A DNA stretch of 38,752 nt from Candidatus Caccoplasma merdipullorum (lineage in GTDB: Bacteria; Bacteroidota; Bacteroidia; Bacteroidales; G3-4614), in assembly GCA_017694415.1 (NCBI GenBank), contig JADIMW010000085.1, positions 1 to 38,752 of the forward strand, read 5' to 3'. The notes beneath the pieces were generated by a model, which worked only from the letters and a program-made list of their open reading frames with translations, was not told the origin of the DNA and did no database searches. The position numbers and the translations under genes are program-made. How positions within the stretch are numbered: the first letter of the stretch is position 1; each line of letters begins with the position of its first letter. Shown piece after piece: positions 8,749 through 18,327 of the stretch.

Positions 8749-11337
8749 ATGAACTTCAACAACTTTACAATCAAATCGCAGGAGGCTGTCCAGAAAGCCG
8801 TGGAACTGGCTCAAAGGAACAGCAACCAGGCTATCGAACCTGTCCACCTGATGAAAGGGGTGATTGACGTGGGCGAGAATGTTGTCGAATATCTGTTACA
8901 GAAAGTGGGCGCCAACACGCAACTGCTTAAAAACAGTATCGACAGGGAAATAGAGTCGTTGCCGAAAGTAAGCGGCGGCGAGCCTTATCTGAGCAGGGAG
9001 AGCAACGAGGTGCTGCAGAAGGCTGCGGACTACTCGAGCAAATGCGGAGACCAGTTTGTTGCACTCGAATCGATCCTTATGGCTTTGCTGCTGGTCAAAA
9101 ACAGCGTTTCGTCCTTTATGAAGGATGCGGGTATTACCGAAAAGGGGCTCGGCGCGGCTATCGATGATTTGCGAAAGGGAAAAAAGGTTACGGATGCTTC
9201 GGCTGAACAGACTTACAACGCTCTTGCCAAATATGCGATAAACTTGAACGAAAGGGCGAGAAGCGGTAAGCTTGACCCGGTTATCGGTCGTGATGACGAG
9301 ATTCGTCGTGTTCTTCAGATATTGAGCCGAAGGACTAAAAACAACCCTATATTGATTGGCGAACCGGGTACAGGTAAAACGGCCATTGCCGAAGGGCTGG
9401 CTCACAGGATTGTGCGAGGCGACGTACCTGAGAACTTGAAGTCGAAGGAGATTTATTCGCTCGATATGGGTGCATTAATAGCCGGCGCGAAATATAAGGG
9501 TGAGTTTGAAGAGCGTCTGAAAGCGGTGGTCAATGAGGTTATTCAGGCCGACGGCGAAATTATCTTGTTCATTGATGAAATTCATACGCTGGTGGGTGCC
9601 GGTAAGGGTGAAGGAGCTATGGATGCCGCCAATATTCTTAAACCGGCTCTTGCACGAGGAGAACTGAGGGCTATCGGCGCTACTACGCTCGATGAATATC
9701 AGAAGTATTTCGAAAAGGATAAGGCGCTGGAGAGAAGGTTCCAGATTGTTATGGTGGACGAGCCCGACGAGCTTAGCACCATCTCGATATTGAGGGGGCT
9801 TAAGGAGAGGTATGAGAATCACCACAAGGTAAGGATTAAGGATGATGCCATCATAGCGGCCGTTCAGCTTTCGTCGAGGTATATTACCGACAGGTTTTTG
9901 CCGGACAAGGCTATTGACCTTATGGATGAGGCTGCCGCCAAATTGAGAATGGAGGTGGATTCTGTTCCTGAGGCTCTGGATGAGATTAGCCGAAAGATAA
10001 AACAGATGGAGATTGAAAGGGAGGCTATCAAACGCGAGGATGATAAGGTTAAACTGGAATCGCTCAACAAGGAGATTGCCGACCTGAAAGAGGAGGAGAA
10101 CAAGTTCAAGGCTAAATGGAACTCGGAAAAGGAACTTGTAAACAAGATTCAGCAAAACAAGATAGATATTGAGCAACTGAAGTTCGAGGCCGACAGGGCC
10201 GAACGCGAGGGGGACTATGGCAAGGTTGCGGAGATACGGTATGCAAAGATTGGCGAGAAAGAGAAAGAGATTGCCGATATTCAGTCGAAACTTAAATCGA
10301 TGCAGGGCGGCTCTGCCATGATTAAGGAGGAGGTTACGGCTGACGATATTGCTGATATTGTATCGCGGTGGACGGGTATCCCTGTTACCAAGATGATGCA
10401 GAGCGAAAGGGAGAAGTTGCTGAATCTTGAAGCGGAACTGCACAAAAGGGTTGTCGGTCAGGATGAGGCTATCAGGGCCGTGTCGGATGCGGTGAGACGT
10501 AACCGCGCCGGGTTGAGCGACCCGAAACGTCCTATCGGCTCGTTTATCTTCCTCGGCACTACGGGTGTGGGTAAGACGGAACTGGCAAAGGCTCTGGCTG
10601 AATATCTGTTCGACGACGAGAATATGATGACGCGTATTGATATGAGCGAATATCAGGAGAAGTTCAGCGTTACGCGTCTTATCGGTTCGCCTCCCGGATA
10701 TGTTGGTTACGACGAGGGCGGCCAGCTTACCGAGGCTATAAGGCGTAAACCGTACTCGGTGGTTTTATTCGACGAGATTGAGAAGGCGCATCCCGACGTA
10801 TTCAACACGTTGCTTCAGGTTCTCGACGACGGTCGTCTGACGGATAACAAGGGGCGTGTCGTAAACTTTAAGAATACGATTATAATTATGACTTCGAATC
10901 TGGGTTCGTCGCTTATCCGCGAAAATTTCGAGAAGATTAACGACAAGAACCGGGAACAGATTATCGAGGAGACCAAGAACGAGGTTATGGATATGTTGAA
11001 ACAGACTATCCGCCCCGAGTTCCTGAACCGTATCGACGATATTATAATGTTCACGCCGCTTAACGAACAGGAGATTGCCGAGATTGTTTCGATTCAGTTG
11101 AATTCTATCAAGAAGATGCTGGCCGAAAACGGCGTTAAACTGGAGTTTACGAAAAAGGCCGTCGATTTTATCGCCAAAGAGGGGTACGACCCGCAATTCG
11201 GTGCACGCCCGGTTAAAAGGGTTATTCACAGATATGTCCTTAACCAGTTGTCGAAAGACTTGCTTTCGCAAAAAGTGGACAAGAACAGACCTATTACGAT
11301 TGATGCCGATGAAAACGGACTGATATTCGGAAATTAA
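8749..11337 (+). CDS. clpB: ATP-dependent disaggregase ClpB
   Basis: An 862-aa hexameric AAA+ chaperone that, with DnaK, pulls polypeptides out of aggregates in the cytoplasm. The domains are in the expected order: Clp N-terminal repeats (1-150), AAA-1 with Walker A GEPGTGKT (204-211) and Walker B IILFIDE (271-277), the long coiled-coil middle domain (about 410-525) specific to ClpB, AAA-2 with Walker A GTTGVGKT (603-610), and the C-terminal small domain. The middle domain separates it from ClpA and ClpC. The gene is divergent from tgt, has its own promoter and strong ribosome-binding site, and ends at a clear terminator. Heat-shock control is expected from the family, but I see no recognisable heat-shock operator. 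Confidence 0.97.
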   Translation: MNFNNFTIKSQEAVQKAVELAQRNSNQAIEPVHLMKGVIDVGENVVEYLLQKVGANTQLLKNSIDREIESLPKVSGGEPYLSRESNEVLQKAADYSSKCGDQFVALESILMALLLVKNSVSSFMKDAGITEKGLGAAIDDLRKGKKVTDASAEQTYNALAKYAINLNERARSGKLDPVIGRDDEIRRVLQILSRRTKNNPILIGEPGTGKTAIAEGLAHRIVRGDVPENLKSKEIYSLDMGALIAGAKYKGEFEERLKAVVNEVIQADGEIILFIDEIHTLVGAGKGEGAMDAANILKPALARGELRAIGATTLDEYQKYFEKDKALERRFQIVMVDEPDELSTISILRGLKERYENHHKVRIKDDAIIAAVQLSSRYITDRFLPDKAIDLMDEAAAKLRMEVDSVPEALDEISRKIKQMEIEREAIKREDDKVKLESLNKEIADLKEEENKFKAKWNSEKELVNKIQQNKIDIEQLKFEADRAEREGDYGKVAEIRYAKIGEKEKEIADIQSKLKSMQGGSAMIKEEVTADDIADIVSRWTGIPVTKMMQSEREKLLNLEAELHKRVVGQDEAIRAVSDAVRRNRAGLSDPKRPIGSFIFLGTTGVGKTELAKALAEYLFDDENMMTRIDMSEYQEKFSVTRLIGSPPGYVGYDEGGQLTEAIRRKPYSVVLFDEIEKAHPDVFNTLLQVLDDGRLTDNKGRVVNFKNTIIIMTSNLGSSLIRENFEKINDKNREQIIEETKNEVMDMLKQTIRPEFLNRIDDIIMFTPLNEQEIAEIVSIQLNSIKKMLAENGVKLEFTKKAVDFIAKEGYDPQFGARPVKRVIHRYVLNQLSKDLLSQKVDKNRPITIDADENGLIFGN

Positions 11338-11355
11338 TATTTGTCTGCAATTTTT

Positions 11356-11388
11356 AAATAGCGCGGTTTTTTGCCGCGCTATTTTTTT
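11356..11388 (+). terminator. Rho-independent terminator after clpB
   Basis: An 11-bp perfect stem (AAATAGCGCGG with CCGCGCTATTT), a 7-nt loop and a T-run to 11388, starting 19 nt after the clpB stop. Confidence 0.92.
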
Positions 11389-11390
11389 AG

Positions 11391-11398
11391 TACCTTAG
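11391..11398 (+). promoter_or_regulatory. Candidate -7 element for the small acidic protein gene
   Basis: TACCTTAG resembles TAnnTTTG and lies 24 nt before the start at 11423. The nearest upstream TTTG, at 11370-11373, is inside the clpB terminator loop and only 17 nt away, so the match is imperfect. Confidence 0.35.
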
Positions 11399-11422
11399 CC
11401 GAGGTTTAAATGTATTTGCGAT

Positions 11423-11746
11423 ATGGGAAAAGACGACGATATAATTTACGATGATGATAACGCGGTAAAGTTTATCCGCAAGACATTGGATGCTCCTGTT
11501 TCGAAAAAGGTCGGCGACGACGATATTTATTATATTATCGACCTTATTTATGATTTTTACGAAAGCAAGGGGTTTATGGATGATGATACCGACGACGGGG
11601 AAATTGAGTTTGCCGATGACGAACTGATTGATTATGCTCTGTCGAATGCGAAAAAGGACGGGTTCGAGAAATTGACCGAGGAGGAGATTTCGGCTATTAT
11701 TGAGGGTGAACTTGCTTATTGCGAATCGATAGGCATTTTTAAATAA
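11423..11746 (+). CDS. Small acidic hypothetical protein
   Basis: A 107-aa, very acidic, soluble protein. The N-terminus carries runs of Asp (GKDDD, YDDD), the middle has DDIYYIIDLIYDFYESKG (about residues 32-49), and the C-terminus ends in ELAYCESIGIFK. The pattern suggests a compact, mostly helical fold without membrane segments or a signal peptide. I recall similar small acidic proteins in Bacteroidales genomes without known function. It is followed by an OmpA-family gene after 11 nt on the same strand, so they are probably co-transcribed. I do not assign a function. Confidence 0.8.
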   Translation: MGKDDDIIYDDDNAVKFIRKTLDAPVSKKVGDDDIYYIIDLIYDFYESKGFMDDDTDDGEIEFADDELIDYALSNAKKDGFEKLTEEEISAIIEGELAYCESIGIFK

Positions 11747-11757
11747 CGGGGTAAGGA

Positions 11758-12441
11758 ATGCGCTTTATTTGCAAAAAGGGGGTTGCTCTGCTGTTCATGG
11801 CGTGTGTATCTGTTTTGTCGGCACAAGGGAATGAAAGCAGAATAGGACAATGGTGGAAACAGTTGTTCGACAGGAACAAGGTAAAAGAGGTTACGATAAA
11901 TATTCAGGAACTGACTCTCGACGAGAACATCGCTGTTCCTGAAATAGTGTCGCCGTACGCTGCGCGAAAAATACGAGAGCTGGCAAGGGATGAAATAAAA
12001 CGTTTGCAAAAGGTTAAAGGGATATCTGTTACGTCGGAACGCGACGGCGAAGTGATGAAAGCCGTTATTCCCATGGAGTCGCTTTTTCTGCCAAACGATA
12101 CTCTGTTATGGGAAAGGGCGCAATATTCTCTCAGACCGTTTGCCAAATATATTGCACGTCCCGACATGTTCCACATGCTTATTGTTACTCACAGCGACGG
12201 TACGGGCAGTGCGGAATATAATCTGAATCTTACCGACAGAAGAGCGCAGGAGATAAGGAAGTGGTTTATCGATAACGGGGGTGCGGAAGAGATGATTGCC
12301 ATTTACGGTTGCGGCGCAGAGGACCCTGTGGCCGGTAATAATTCCATTGAGAACAGGCGCAGGAACAGAAGGACGGACATTTATATAGTTCCGGGCAATG
12401 CTCTTATTAAACAGGCCGAACGTGGGAAGATTGATTTTTAG
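11758..12441 (+). CDS. OmpA-family peptidoglycan-associated protein
   Basis: A 227-aa exported protein. A signal peptide covers about the first 22 residues (basic start, hydrophobic core, SAQ cleavage region). Residues about 100-215 form an OmpA C-terminal-like domain: HSDGTGSAEYN near 145-155, LTDRRAQEIRKWF at 158-170, and the closing NNSIENRRRNRRTDIYI at 194-210. This domain binds diaminopimelate-containing peptidoglycan in the periplasm. There is no N-terminal barrel, so it is not a full OmpA porin. Residues 28-95 are of unknown type. It is the second gene of a two-gene unit and is closed by a terminator about 84 nt downstream. Confidence 0.88.
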   Translation: MRFICKKGVALLFMACVSVLSAQGNESRIGQWWKQLFDRNKVKEVTINIQELTLDENIAVPEIVSPYAARKIRELARDEIKRLQKVKGISVTSERDGEVMKAVIPMESLFLPNDTLLWERAQYSLRPFAKYIARPDMFHMLIVTHSDGTGSAEYNLNLTDRRAQEIRKWFIDNGGAEEMIAIYGCGAEDPVAGNNSIENRRRNRRTDIYIVPGNALIKQAERGKIDF

Positions 12442-12525
12442 CTTGTGAAGGTTGGGGCGAATGTGTTACGGCTTTTACATGGTTCGGAGATTACGTTGAT
12501 AACAATATAAATCAGACCTATTTAA

Positions 12526-12555
12526 GGGTTCGGATTGTTCCGAACTCTTTTTTTT
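12526..12555 (+). terminator. Rho-independent terminator after the OmpA-family gene
   Basis: GGGTTCGGA pairs with TCCGAACTC (one G-U pair) around a TTGT loop, followed by eight T. Confidence 0.88.
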
Positions 12556-12793
12556 CGGTATTATGCCGTTATAACTTTTTGTCCTTTTTCATTTTTGATT
12601 AGCCGTACAAATTTTTTTCGGGTGTATATGCTTCTCTCTTTCTTTTTAGCCATGTTCCCGAAATGAAAGTCTTATTCGCCAAAGAGCGGGTGTTTTGTGT
12701 TTTGCGTGCGTATGTTTTGCTCATCGGATTTTTTGTTTTGTGGCTACGCATTTTAGTCTTATATGGACTGGAATTGTCGGTGTCGGTATTACA

Positions 12794-12847
12794 GAAAAAG
12801 CAGCAGAGAGGGGGAGTCTAAAACAAGACATCCCCCTTTCTGCTGCT
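12794..12847 (-). terminator. Large terminator hairpin of the glycogen operon
   Basis: On the minus strand, a stem of about 17 bp (AGCAGCAGAAAGGGGGA with its partner, one G-U pair) can be extended by an inner GTCT/AGAC pair, and five T follow at 12798-12794. It lies 58 nt after the GH57 stop codon. Confidence 0.88.
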
Positions 12848-12904
12848 GTTATTTGAGAACCTTTTTTGATGAACCTTTTTTATGGTTCGACTTCGAGGTT
12901 GGTT

Positions 12905-14296
12905 CTATTCGCCTTCTTCTTTGGCTTTTGTACGTTTCTTTTTGGGTGCTGCCGGTTTTGCTTCGGCTTCGGCTTCTTTGGTCTTGTTTCCTTTTGCTGA
13001 TGCGTTGTTGTTTTTTGCCGAAGTGAGCTCTTTCTTCAACATCTCTATTTCGGATGCCTGATTCCTTATGGTTGTTATCAACGAATTCAACTCTTCGTTT
13101 TCTATGGAATCGGGATACTGCTCTTTTACGCGTACGATAAAGTCGCTGAGTACATTCATGTAATTGGTGAATGCTTCATAGGCTGAATCGTACGGGCTGT
13201 AATGGCTGTGAACGGCTCCGTCGTCGAAGTGCTTGGTGCACATGTAATAGAAATGGTCGGAGGTCTGCAAATAGTTCCAGTCCTGTTTCAGTCGCATGTC
13301 GTCGCACAGTCTTACTCTTTCGGCTACGGAATAGAGTTTGTTGAAGGCTTCTTGTTGTAATACGTTTCCGAGCCATGCCGAGGTGTCGCGCTCTTCATCG
13401 GCCCACGATATGGGTACGTTTACTGATATTACATCTACGGGTTTGAGTTTTGCCAATACCTCGGACGGTGTCGAGAATGTTATTCCTTTTTCTTCGGCAA
13501 ATACGGGCAATGCTTTCATGAACTCGAATATGCCGGAATTGGACGGTTGCAGTTCGCCGAGGGTATCGTATGTCATGAAGAGGTTTACTACTTCTTCTTT
13601 TTCGGGCAACGATGCTATCCAGTTCATGTATTTGTCGGCGGTAAGGGGATACTCGCTCCATGAGTAGTTGGAGAAACGGAATGTTATGTCGTCGCTCAAC
13701 TTGTAGTTCTTGAGCAAGAGTTTTACCTTGGGCGCCGTTACCGGAGTGTAGAGGTAGTTGGGACTCTTCCAACCGAGTATGTGCCGGGCGCCTTCGGTTA
13801 TGATTCCTTTGAATCCGAGAGAGGCTACTACGGCTGCTATGTCGTCGGAGTATATCAACTCGGTATTGCGGAATACTTTGGGGCGTTGCCCGAACAGCAT
13901 CTCTATCTTGTCGTCGTGCGCCTTTATCTGGTTGATGAACTCTTCATTGTCGGTCAGCGACGCGAGGGAGTGTGCGTATGTCTCGGACAGAAGCTCTACG
14001 CATCCGGTCTTTACCAGCTCGCGCATGGAATCGATAAATTCGGGAACGTACATTTCCAACTGCTCGAGGGCTACTCCGGATATGGAGAACGCCACTTTGA
14101 ATTTCCCTTCGGAACTTTTTATCATATCCAATATGGTCTGGTTGGCCGGCAGATATGAGCGTTGCGCTATACGACGTATTATCTCTTCGTTATTGAAGTC
14201 GTCATAGTAATAATGGTCGTTTCCTATATCGAAAAAACGATAGCGTTTTAAACGGAACGGCTGATGAATTTGAAAATAGAAACAGATTGTTCTCAT
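12905..14296 (-). CDS. GH57-family alpha-glucan-active protein
   Basis: A 463-aa protein of the GH57 family (alpha-amylases, 4-alpha-glucanotransferases and branching enzymes). Region I is HQP (11-13) and the nucleophile region is LLSETYAHS with Glu105 at the expected position. The acid/base region, usually MDYETFGE, reads MTYDTLGE (241-248): the usual Asp position is Thr242, and Asp244 sits two residues later. The C-terminal 60 residues are a coiled coil followed by a Lys/Ala/Glu-rich tail that looks disordered. There is no signal peptide, so it acts in the cytoplasm. It is the last gene of an operon with a GT4 and a GH133 enzyme, so glycogen handling is the likely role. Exact activity cannot be told, and it may be altered. 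Confidence 0.9.
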   Translation of the reverse strand: MRTICFYFQIHQPFRLKRYRFFDIGNDHYYYDDFNNEEIIRRIAQRSYLPANQTILDMIKSSEGKFKVAFSISGVALEQLEMYVPEFIDSMRELVKTGCVELLSETYAHSLASLTDNEEFINQIKAHDDKIEMLFGQRPKVFRNTELIYSDDIAAVVASLGFKGIITEGARHILGWKSPNYLYTPVTAPKVKLLLKNYKLSDDITFRFSNYSWSEYPLTADKYMNWIASLPEKEEVVNLFMTYDTLGELQPSNSGIFEFMKALPVFAEEKGITFSTPSEVLAKLKPVDVISVNVPISWADEERDTSAWLGNVLQQEAFNKLYSVAERVRLCDDMRLKQDWNYLQTSDHFYYMCTKHFDDGAVHSHYSPYDSAYEAFTNYMNVLSDFIVRVKEQYPDSIENEELNSLITTIRNQASEIEMLKKELTSAKNNNASAKGNKTKEAEAEAKPAAPKKKRTKAKEEGE

Positions 14297-14317
14297 CTTA
14301 TTGCGTTTTTAATGTTT

Positions 14318-15580
14318 TTACCACTGCATTACTTTATGATATATGTCTATTACCTTGGCTCCGGCGTACTCCCATTTTATTTCATCGACTTCGCGCTTGC
14401 CTTCGACTTTCATCTGGTTGTACATGCCTTGGTATGAGATTATGGAATACATGGCGTCGGCCATGGCATCTACATCCCAATAATCTACTTTTACGACGTT
14501 GTTGAGAATTTCGGCACACCCCGACTGTTTGGAGATTATCGACGGTACGCCTACTTGCATGGCTTCGAGCGGGGAGATTCCGAACGGCTCGGATACCGAC
14601 GGCATTACATATACGTCGCTCGACTTGAGCATTTCATATACTTGCTTGCCTTTGAGGAAACCCGTGAAATGGAAATGGTCGGCTATGCCGCGCATTGCTG
14701 CCAGCCTTATCATTTTGTTCATCATGTCGCCGCTGCCGGCCATGACGAAACGGACATTGCTTGTCTTGCGCAATACTTGTGCGGCTGCTTCGACAAAGTA
14801 TTCGGGCCCTTTCTGCATCGTTATTCGTCCGAGGAAGGTTACGACTTTTTCTTTGGGATTGCGCGGCATCTGTATTGCCATGATGTCGGGACTTAACGGT
14901 TCTACGGCATTGTGTACCGTCGTTACCTTGTCCGGGTTTATGCCGTATTTTTCTATTACCGTGTTACGCGTGAGGTTACTTACGGTTATTATATGGTCGG
15001 CATGGTCCATACCGTCTTTTTCTATGCGATATACGTCGGGATTGACATTTCCGCGGCTACGATCGAAATCGGTTGCGTGTACGTGGATTACCAACGGTTT
15101 GCCTGTTACCGATTTTGCATGGATGCCGGCCGGATAGGTAAGCCAGTCGTGCGAGTGGATTACGTCGCACGGTATGGTGCGGGCTATTACTCCGGCTACT
15201 ATCGAATAGTTGTTTATCTCTTCGAGAAGGTTCTCAGGATAGCGTCCCGAAAATTCTATACATCCCAGATTGTTGGTGTAACGATAATTGAAATCGGCGT
15301 ATATGTGGTCGCGCAAATCGTAATACAACTGCGGATCGCATGTACTTCCTATCTGCGATGCTACTGTGTTCCAATCTACATCGCGCCATACTATCGGGGT
15401 GGTATTTGCCCCTATTATGTGCGCAAAACTGCGGTCTTCATCGCCCCACGGTTTGGGGATGACGAATGTGATGTCTATATCGCCGCACTTTGCCATTCCT
15501 TTGGTGAGTCCGAAACTTGCCGTACCGAGGCCTCCCAATATATGGGGCGGGAACTCCCATCCGAACATTAAAGCTCTCAT
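14318..15580 (-). CDS. GT4-family glycosyltransferase, probable glycogen synthase type
   Basis: A 420-aa GT-B fold transferase. The N-terminal domain has the glycine-rich loop WEFPPHILGGLGT (8-20), which resembles the KVGGL loop of glycogen synthases. The C-terminal domain has the retaining-enzyme motif EPFGISPLE (331-339), with the EX7E glutamates Glu331 and Glu339, and the GRITMQKGPE segment that binds the nucleotide sugar phosphates. There is no membrane segment or signal peptide. Position between a GH133 debranching enzyme (4 nt upstream) and a GH57 protein (21 nt downstream) points to glycogen synthesis. The sugar donor (ADP- or UDP-glucose) cannot be read from the sequence. A role in another alpha-glucan or exopolysaccharide is less likely. 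Confidence 0.92.
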   Translation of the reverse strand: MRALMFGWEFPPHILGGLGTASFGLTKGMAKCGDIDITFVIPKPWGDEDRSFAHIIGANTTPIVWRDVDWNTVASQIGSTCDPQLYYDLRDHIYADFNYRYTNNLGCIEFSGRYPENLLEEINNYSIVAGVIARTIPCDVIHSHDWLTYPAGIHAKSVTGKPLVIHVHATDFDRSRGNVNPDVYRIEKDGMDHADHIITVSNLTRNTVIEKYGINPDKVTTVHNAVEPLSPDIMAIQMPRNPKEKVVTFLGRITMQKGPEYFVEAAAQVLRKTSNVRFVMAGSGDMMNKMIRLAAMRGIADHFHFTGFLKGKQVYEMLKSSDVYVMPSVSEPFGISPLEAMQVGVPSIISKQSGCAEILNNVVKVDYWDVDAMADAMYSIISYQGMYNQMKVEGKREVDEIKWEYAGAKVIDIYHKVMQW

Positions 15581-15584
15581 AAAA

Positions 15585-17537
15585 TCATATATTGTTGTTA
15601 TATTTCTTCAATAAATCCAATACTCTCAGTATTTCGGCTACGTTTACCGCGTAGCTTATTCCTCCTCGTCCGGTGTACGGGGGGTTGCCGTCGAACAGCT
15701 CGGATATGGTTCCGATACAGTTGTTCGACATCTCTTCTTCGAATCCGATTAGCATCCGCTCGATAAATGAGACTCCGCTCATACCGAGTATCTTGAGGTA
15801 TGCTTCGGCGTATGCACCCATAAGCCACGGCCGCGCTGGTCCTTGATAGTAGGCCTGCTCGCGTTCGGGACGGTGTCCGTAATATACCGGACGATACCCG
15901 TAGCTTTTCGGGCTGAGGGTACGGAGCCCCTTAGGTGTCAGCAACTCGCGGGTGATAACGTCCAATACCCCTTTGCGTTCTTTTCTGTCGAGCGGGGAAT
16001 ATTCCAACGACAGGGCGAATACCATATTGGGACGGACGCTCAACTCGCAATACCCGCCATCGACATAATCGTACAGATAACCGTACTGGTTGAGGAAGGT
16101 TTCTCTGAATGATATGTCTATTTTGGCTGCCAACTCGGCGGCTTTGTCGCGGTATATGTCTTTGTTGGGCTCGTTCTTTATCAACGAGAGGTAGAATTTC
16201 AATGCGTTGTACCATAATGCGTTGAACTCTACAAGATAGCCTGTTCTGGGAGTTGCGGGACGTCCGCCTTCGGCAAGCGTCGCCATCCACGATATGGAGC
16301 GTTCGCGTCCGTCGCTGTACAGCAGTCCGTTTTCATGTACGAACAGATTGGGGTGCGACGAGCATATTATATGGAAGATTATCTTCTCGACTATCGCTCC
16401 GTATTTCTTCATGCAGTTTTCGAGCGAGGTGGCTGATGCGTATTGCTGGATTGCCCATATCGCCCACAGGGGCACATCGGGCTGCTCGATGCCTTTTATC
16501 ATGCTGTCGGTTACGCCGTCGGTTATGTATGCATCCAACGCCTTTATTGCCGTATCCATTATTTTATGGAATACCGGCTCGTCTCCTACATACAGGGAGC
16601 ATCCGGGGGCGGCTATAAACGTGTCGCGGGCTCTGGTCTTGAACCACGGATAACCGGGTAAGAGATAGTATTTGTCGTCGCGTTTCAGATAGAACTGTTG
16701 CGCTGAGTTTTTGAGACAGTTGTAGAATGAACTGCGGTAGGTCCGGCTTTTAAGTTCCTTGTCGTACATGGACGAGAGGCTGTTTATATCCACGTCGCTG
16801 ACTCCGGCCGAGAAGATTATGCTTTCGCCTTTTTTTATCGGCATCTGGAAATATCCCGGGACGTACAGGTCTTCGCGGTAGGAATATCCGCGTTCCTGAT
16901 CTTTGGTATATTCTATTCCGTTATACCAATGCGGGTCGCTTACAAACTCTACCTGTTTGCTGAACTGCATATAGAGCCTCGGATACCCGGGATAGAGACA
17001 GAAACTTACACCTCCGTTTTCCTGTTGATACTCCTTGTTGAGCATATCGTTCTCTACGCATATATCGTTGGCGTTGCGGAATGCCAAAAACGGTCGGAAC
17101 TGTAATGTGGTATCGGAATGGGCATCGACCAATGTATATTTTATGAGCAACCTGTTCTCGTGCGATATAAAGATTTTTACCTTGCTCAATATTACGCCGC
17201 CTACCCTGAAAACGGTTTTCGGCACTTCGTCGCAGTCGAACTCACGGATATACTTGTGTCCGTTGGGGCTGTAAACATTCCCCTGATACTTGTGGATTCC
17301 CAAATTAAACGGAGCTCCGTGCTGTATAACGGTTTCGTCCAGCGACGACAGCATTACGTGGTTGTCATCATCCATTTCGGGTATCGGGATGACTAACAAA
17401 CCATGCTGTTTCCGCGTATTACACCCTACTATTGTTGTACAATGGTATGCTCCGGATTTATTAGTCCTCAAAATTTCCCTCTGAAGCGATTGCTCCAGAT
17501 TTATCATCAAACTTTTGTCAAACTTCAAGTAACTCAT
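15585..17537 (-). CDS. Glycogen debranching enzyme, amylo-alpha-1,6-glucosidase (GH133)
   Basis: A 650-aa cytoplasmic enzyme of the bacterial/archaeal GDE type. The N-terminal beta-rich domain (about 1-260) carries the KSGAYHCTTIVGCNTRKQHG segment, typical of the family. The C-terminal (alpha/alpha)6 barrel has the GYPWF...RDTFIA segment (295-309). Here the common WGRDT reads RARDT, keeping the Arg-Asp-Thr. The late YYQGPARPWL segment resembles the Y.GP.WPWL motif near the active site. It removes alpha-1,6-linked glucose at glycogen branch points. It is the first gene of the three-gene operon. A Crp/Fnr-type regulator gene is divergent upstream, so metabolic regulation is plausible but not shown. 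Confidence 0.94.
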   Translation of the reverse strand: MSYLKFDKSLMINLEQSLQREILRTNKSGAYHCTTIVGCNTRKQHGLLVIPIPEMDDDNHVMLSSLDETVIQHGAPFNLGIHKYQGNVYSPNGHKYIREFDCDEVPKTVFRVGGVILSKVKIFISHENRLLIKYTLVDAHSDTTLQFRPFLAFRNANDICVENDMLNKEYQQENGGVSFCLYPGYPRLYMQFSKQVEFVSDPHWYNGIEYTKDQERGYSYREDLYVPGYFQMPIKKGESIIFSAGVSDVDINSLSSMYDKELKSRTYRSSFYNCLKNSAQQFYLKRDDKYYLLPGYPWFKTRARDTFIAAPGCSLYVGDEPVFHKIMDTAIKALDAYITDGVTDSMIKGIEQPDVPLWAIWAIQQYASATSLENCMKKYGAIVEKIIFHIICSSHPNLFVHENGLLYSDGRERSISWMATLAEGGRPATPRTGYLVEFNALWYNALKFYLSLIKNEPNKDIYRDKAAELAAKIDISFRETFLNQYGYLYDYVDGGYCELSVRPNMVFALSLEYSPLDRKERKGVLDVITRELLTPKGLRTLSPKSYGYRPVYYGHRPEREQAYYQGPARPWLMGAYAEAYLKILGMSGVSFIERMLIGFEEEMSNNCIGTISELFDGNPPYTGRGGISYAVNVAEILRVLDLLKKYNNNI

Positions 17538-17959
17538 ATCATACGCATTTTTTCTTGCCGAGAAGGCTTTTGGTCTGTCTTATTTTTTGTGAATTTATTT
17601 TCTGCTAAAATAATTTTTATTTTTCTACTTTCCAAATTTTATATTCATATTTTATTACATAATTATTGTTACACTCTGTAATATCAATTTTTCATATTTG
17701 CATTTTTATTTTTTCTCTTATTTTCTTGCAGTCTGCGTCATTCTTCGTTTTACCAAAAGATAATATTCTGTTTTACAGCTATATAAAGCAATGGTTGTTT
17801 TCAACTTTTTATCCGCCATATTATATATAACATTCTTTAACAACGACAAGACTAAACAATTTGCTGTTGTAATTTGTATATATATTAATATGCCTGTCGC
17901 TTTTTTTATGGCATTTATTTAATTTGGTTAAACAAGTTAAAGTTATATATTTTTAATGT

Positions 17960-17994
17960 TGCATAATTAGTATGTTTTATGCATTTGTTATGCA
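17960..17994. repeat. Cluster of three TGCATAA/TTATGCA motifs
   Basis: TGCATAA at 17960-17966, TTATGCA at 17977-17983 and TTATGCA at 17988-17994. The first two form an inverted pair, and the last two are direct repeats 11 bp apart, about one helical turn. This spacing fits a protein-binding site but is unproven. Confidence 0.45.
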
Positions 17995-18120
17995 CGCGGG
18001 TATTAACAACTTTTATGGATACAACGCTACATATTATATGGTATGGTAATTATGTTTTGTTCTTTAAAAGAGTACGGGGATTATGGTTTTCAATAAATAT
18101 ACATGTAAAACAAAAAATTT

Positions 18121-18160
18121 TTTACGCATTTTACCTTTTTCAAATATTTGTATTTACGCA
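18121..18160. repeat. TTTACGCA direct repeat around the promoter
   Basis: Two identical 8-mers at 18121-18128 and 18153-18160, 32 bp apart (about three helical turns). The second copy lies between the -33 and -7 boxes of the promoter of the Crp-like gene, where a bound protein would block transcription. Confidence 0.4.
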
Positions 18161-18178
18161 AATTTATTCGTAAATTCG
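18147..18178 (+). promoter_or_regulatory. Promoter of the Crp/Fnr-type regulator
   Basis: TTTG at 18147-18150, a 20-nt spacer and TAAATTCG at 18171-18178. This implies a start near 18185 and a leader of about 160 nt before the ATG at 18347. Confidence 0.65.
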
Positions 18179-18244
18179 CCACGGAATGTTTCGGCTTATC
18201 GAAAAAACTTAAATTATGCTTTAACGGCTGCCGGGTGCATTTAC

Positions 18245-18267
18245 TTAATAATCTTGCAAGTTATTAA
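18245..18267. repeat. Near-perfect 23-bp palindrome in the regulator leader
   Basis: TTAATAA and TTATTAA flank the palindrome CTTGCAAG, with one extra T on the left. It could be an operator or an RNA hairpin. Confidence 0.5.
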
Positions 18268-18305
18268 AGTTTTATATTGTGTTCAATTTATGAACGTATT
18301 AGATA

Positions 18306-18327
18306 TTATTCCGGACTTAAGGAATAA
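18306..18327 (+). repeat. Hairpin close to the regulator start codon
   Basis: TTATTCC and GGAATAA form a 7-bp stem with an 8-nt loop, ending 19 nt before the ATG. It could affect ribosome access. Confidence 0.45.

Larger units (their letters stand above)
12442..12904. other. 463-nt intergenic region between convergent genes
   Basis: It holds two back-to-back terminators, one for the + strand OmpA unit (12526-12555) and one for the minus-strand glycogen operon (12794-12847). Between them, 12556-12793 is a T-rich stretch in which I see no plausible gene or RNA. Confidence 0.7.

Noticed and set aside
9475..10443. 322-codon minus-strand open frame inside clpB
   Set aside because: It lies wholly inside a well-conserved clpB and has the Leu/Asn/Phe-rich composition of an antisense frame, with no recognisable domain.
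12763..13026. Small plus-strand frame across the glycogen operon terminator
   Set aside because: It runs through a terminator hairpin and into the antisense of the GH57 gene; the peptide is Trp/Phe/Leu/Cys-rich without sense.
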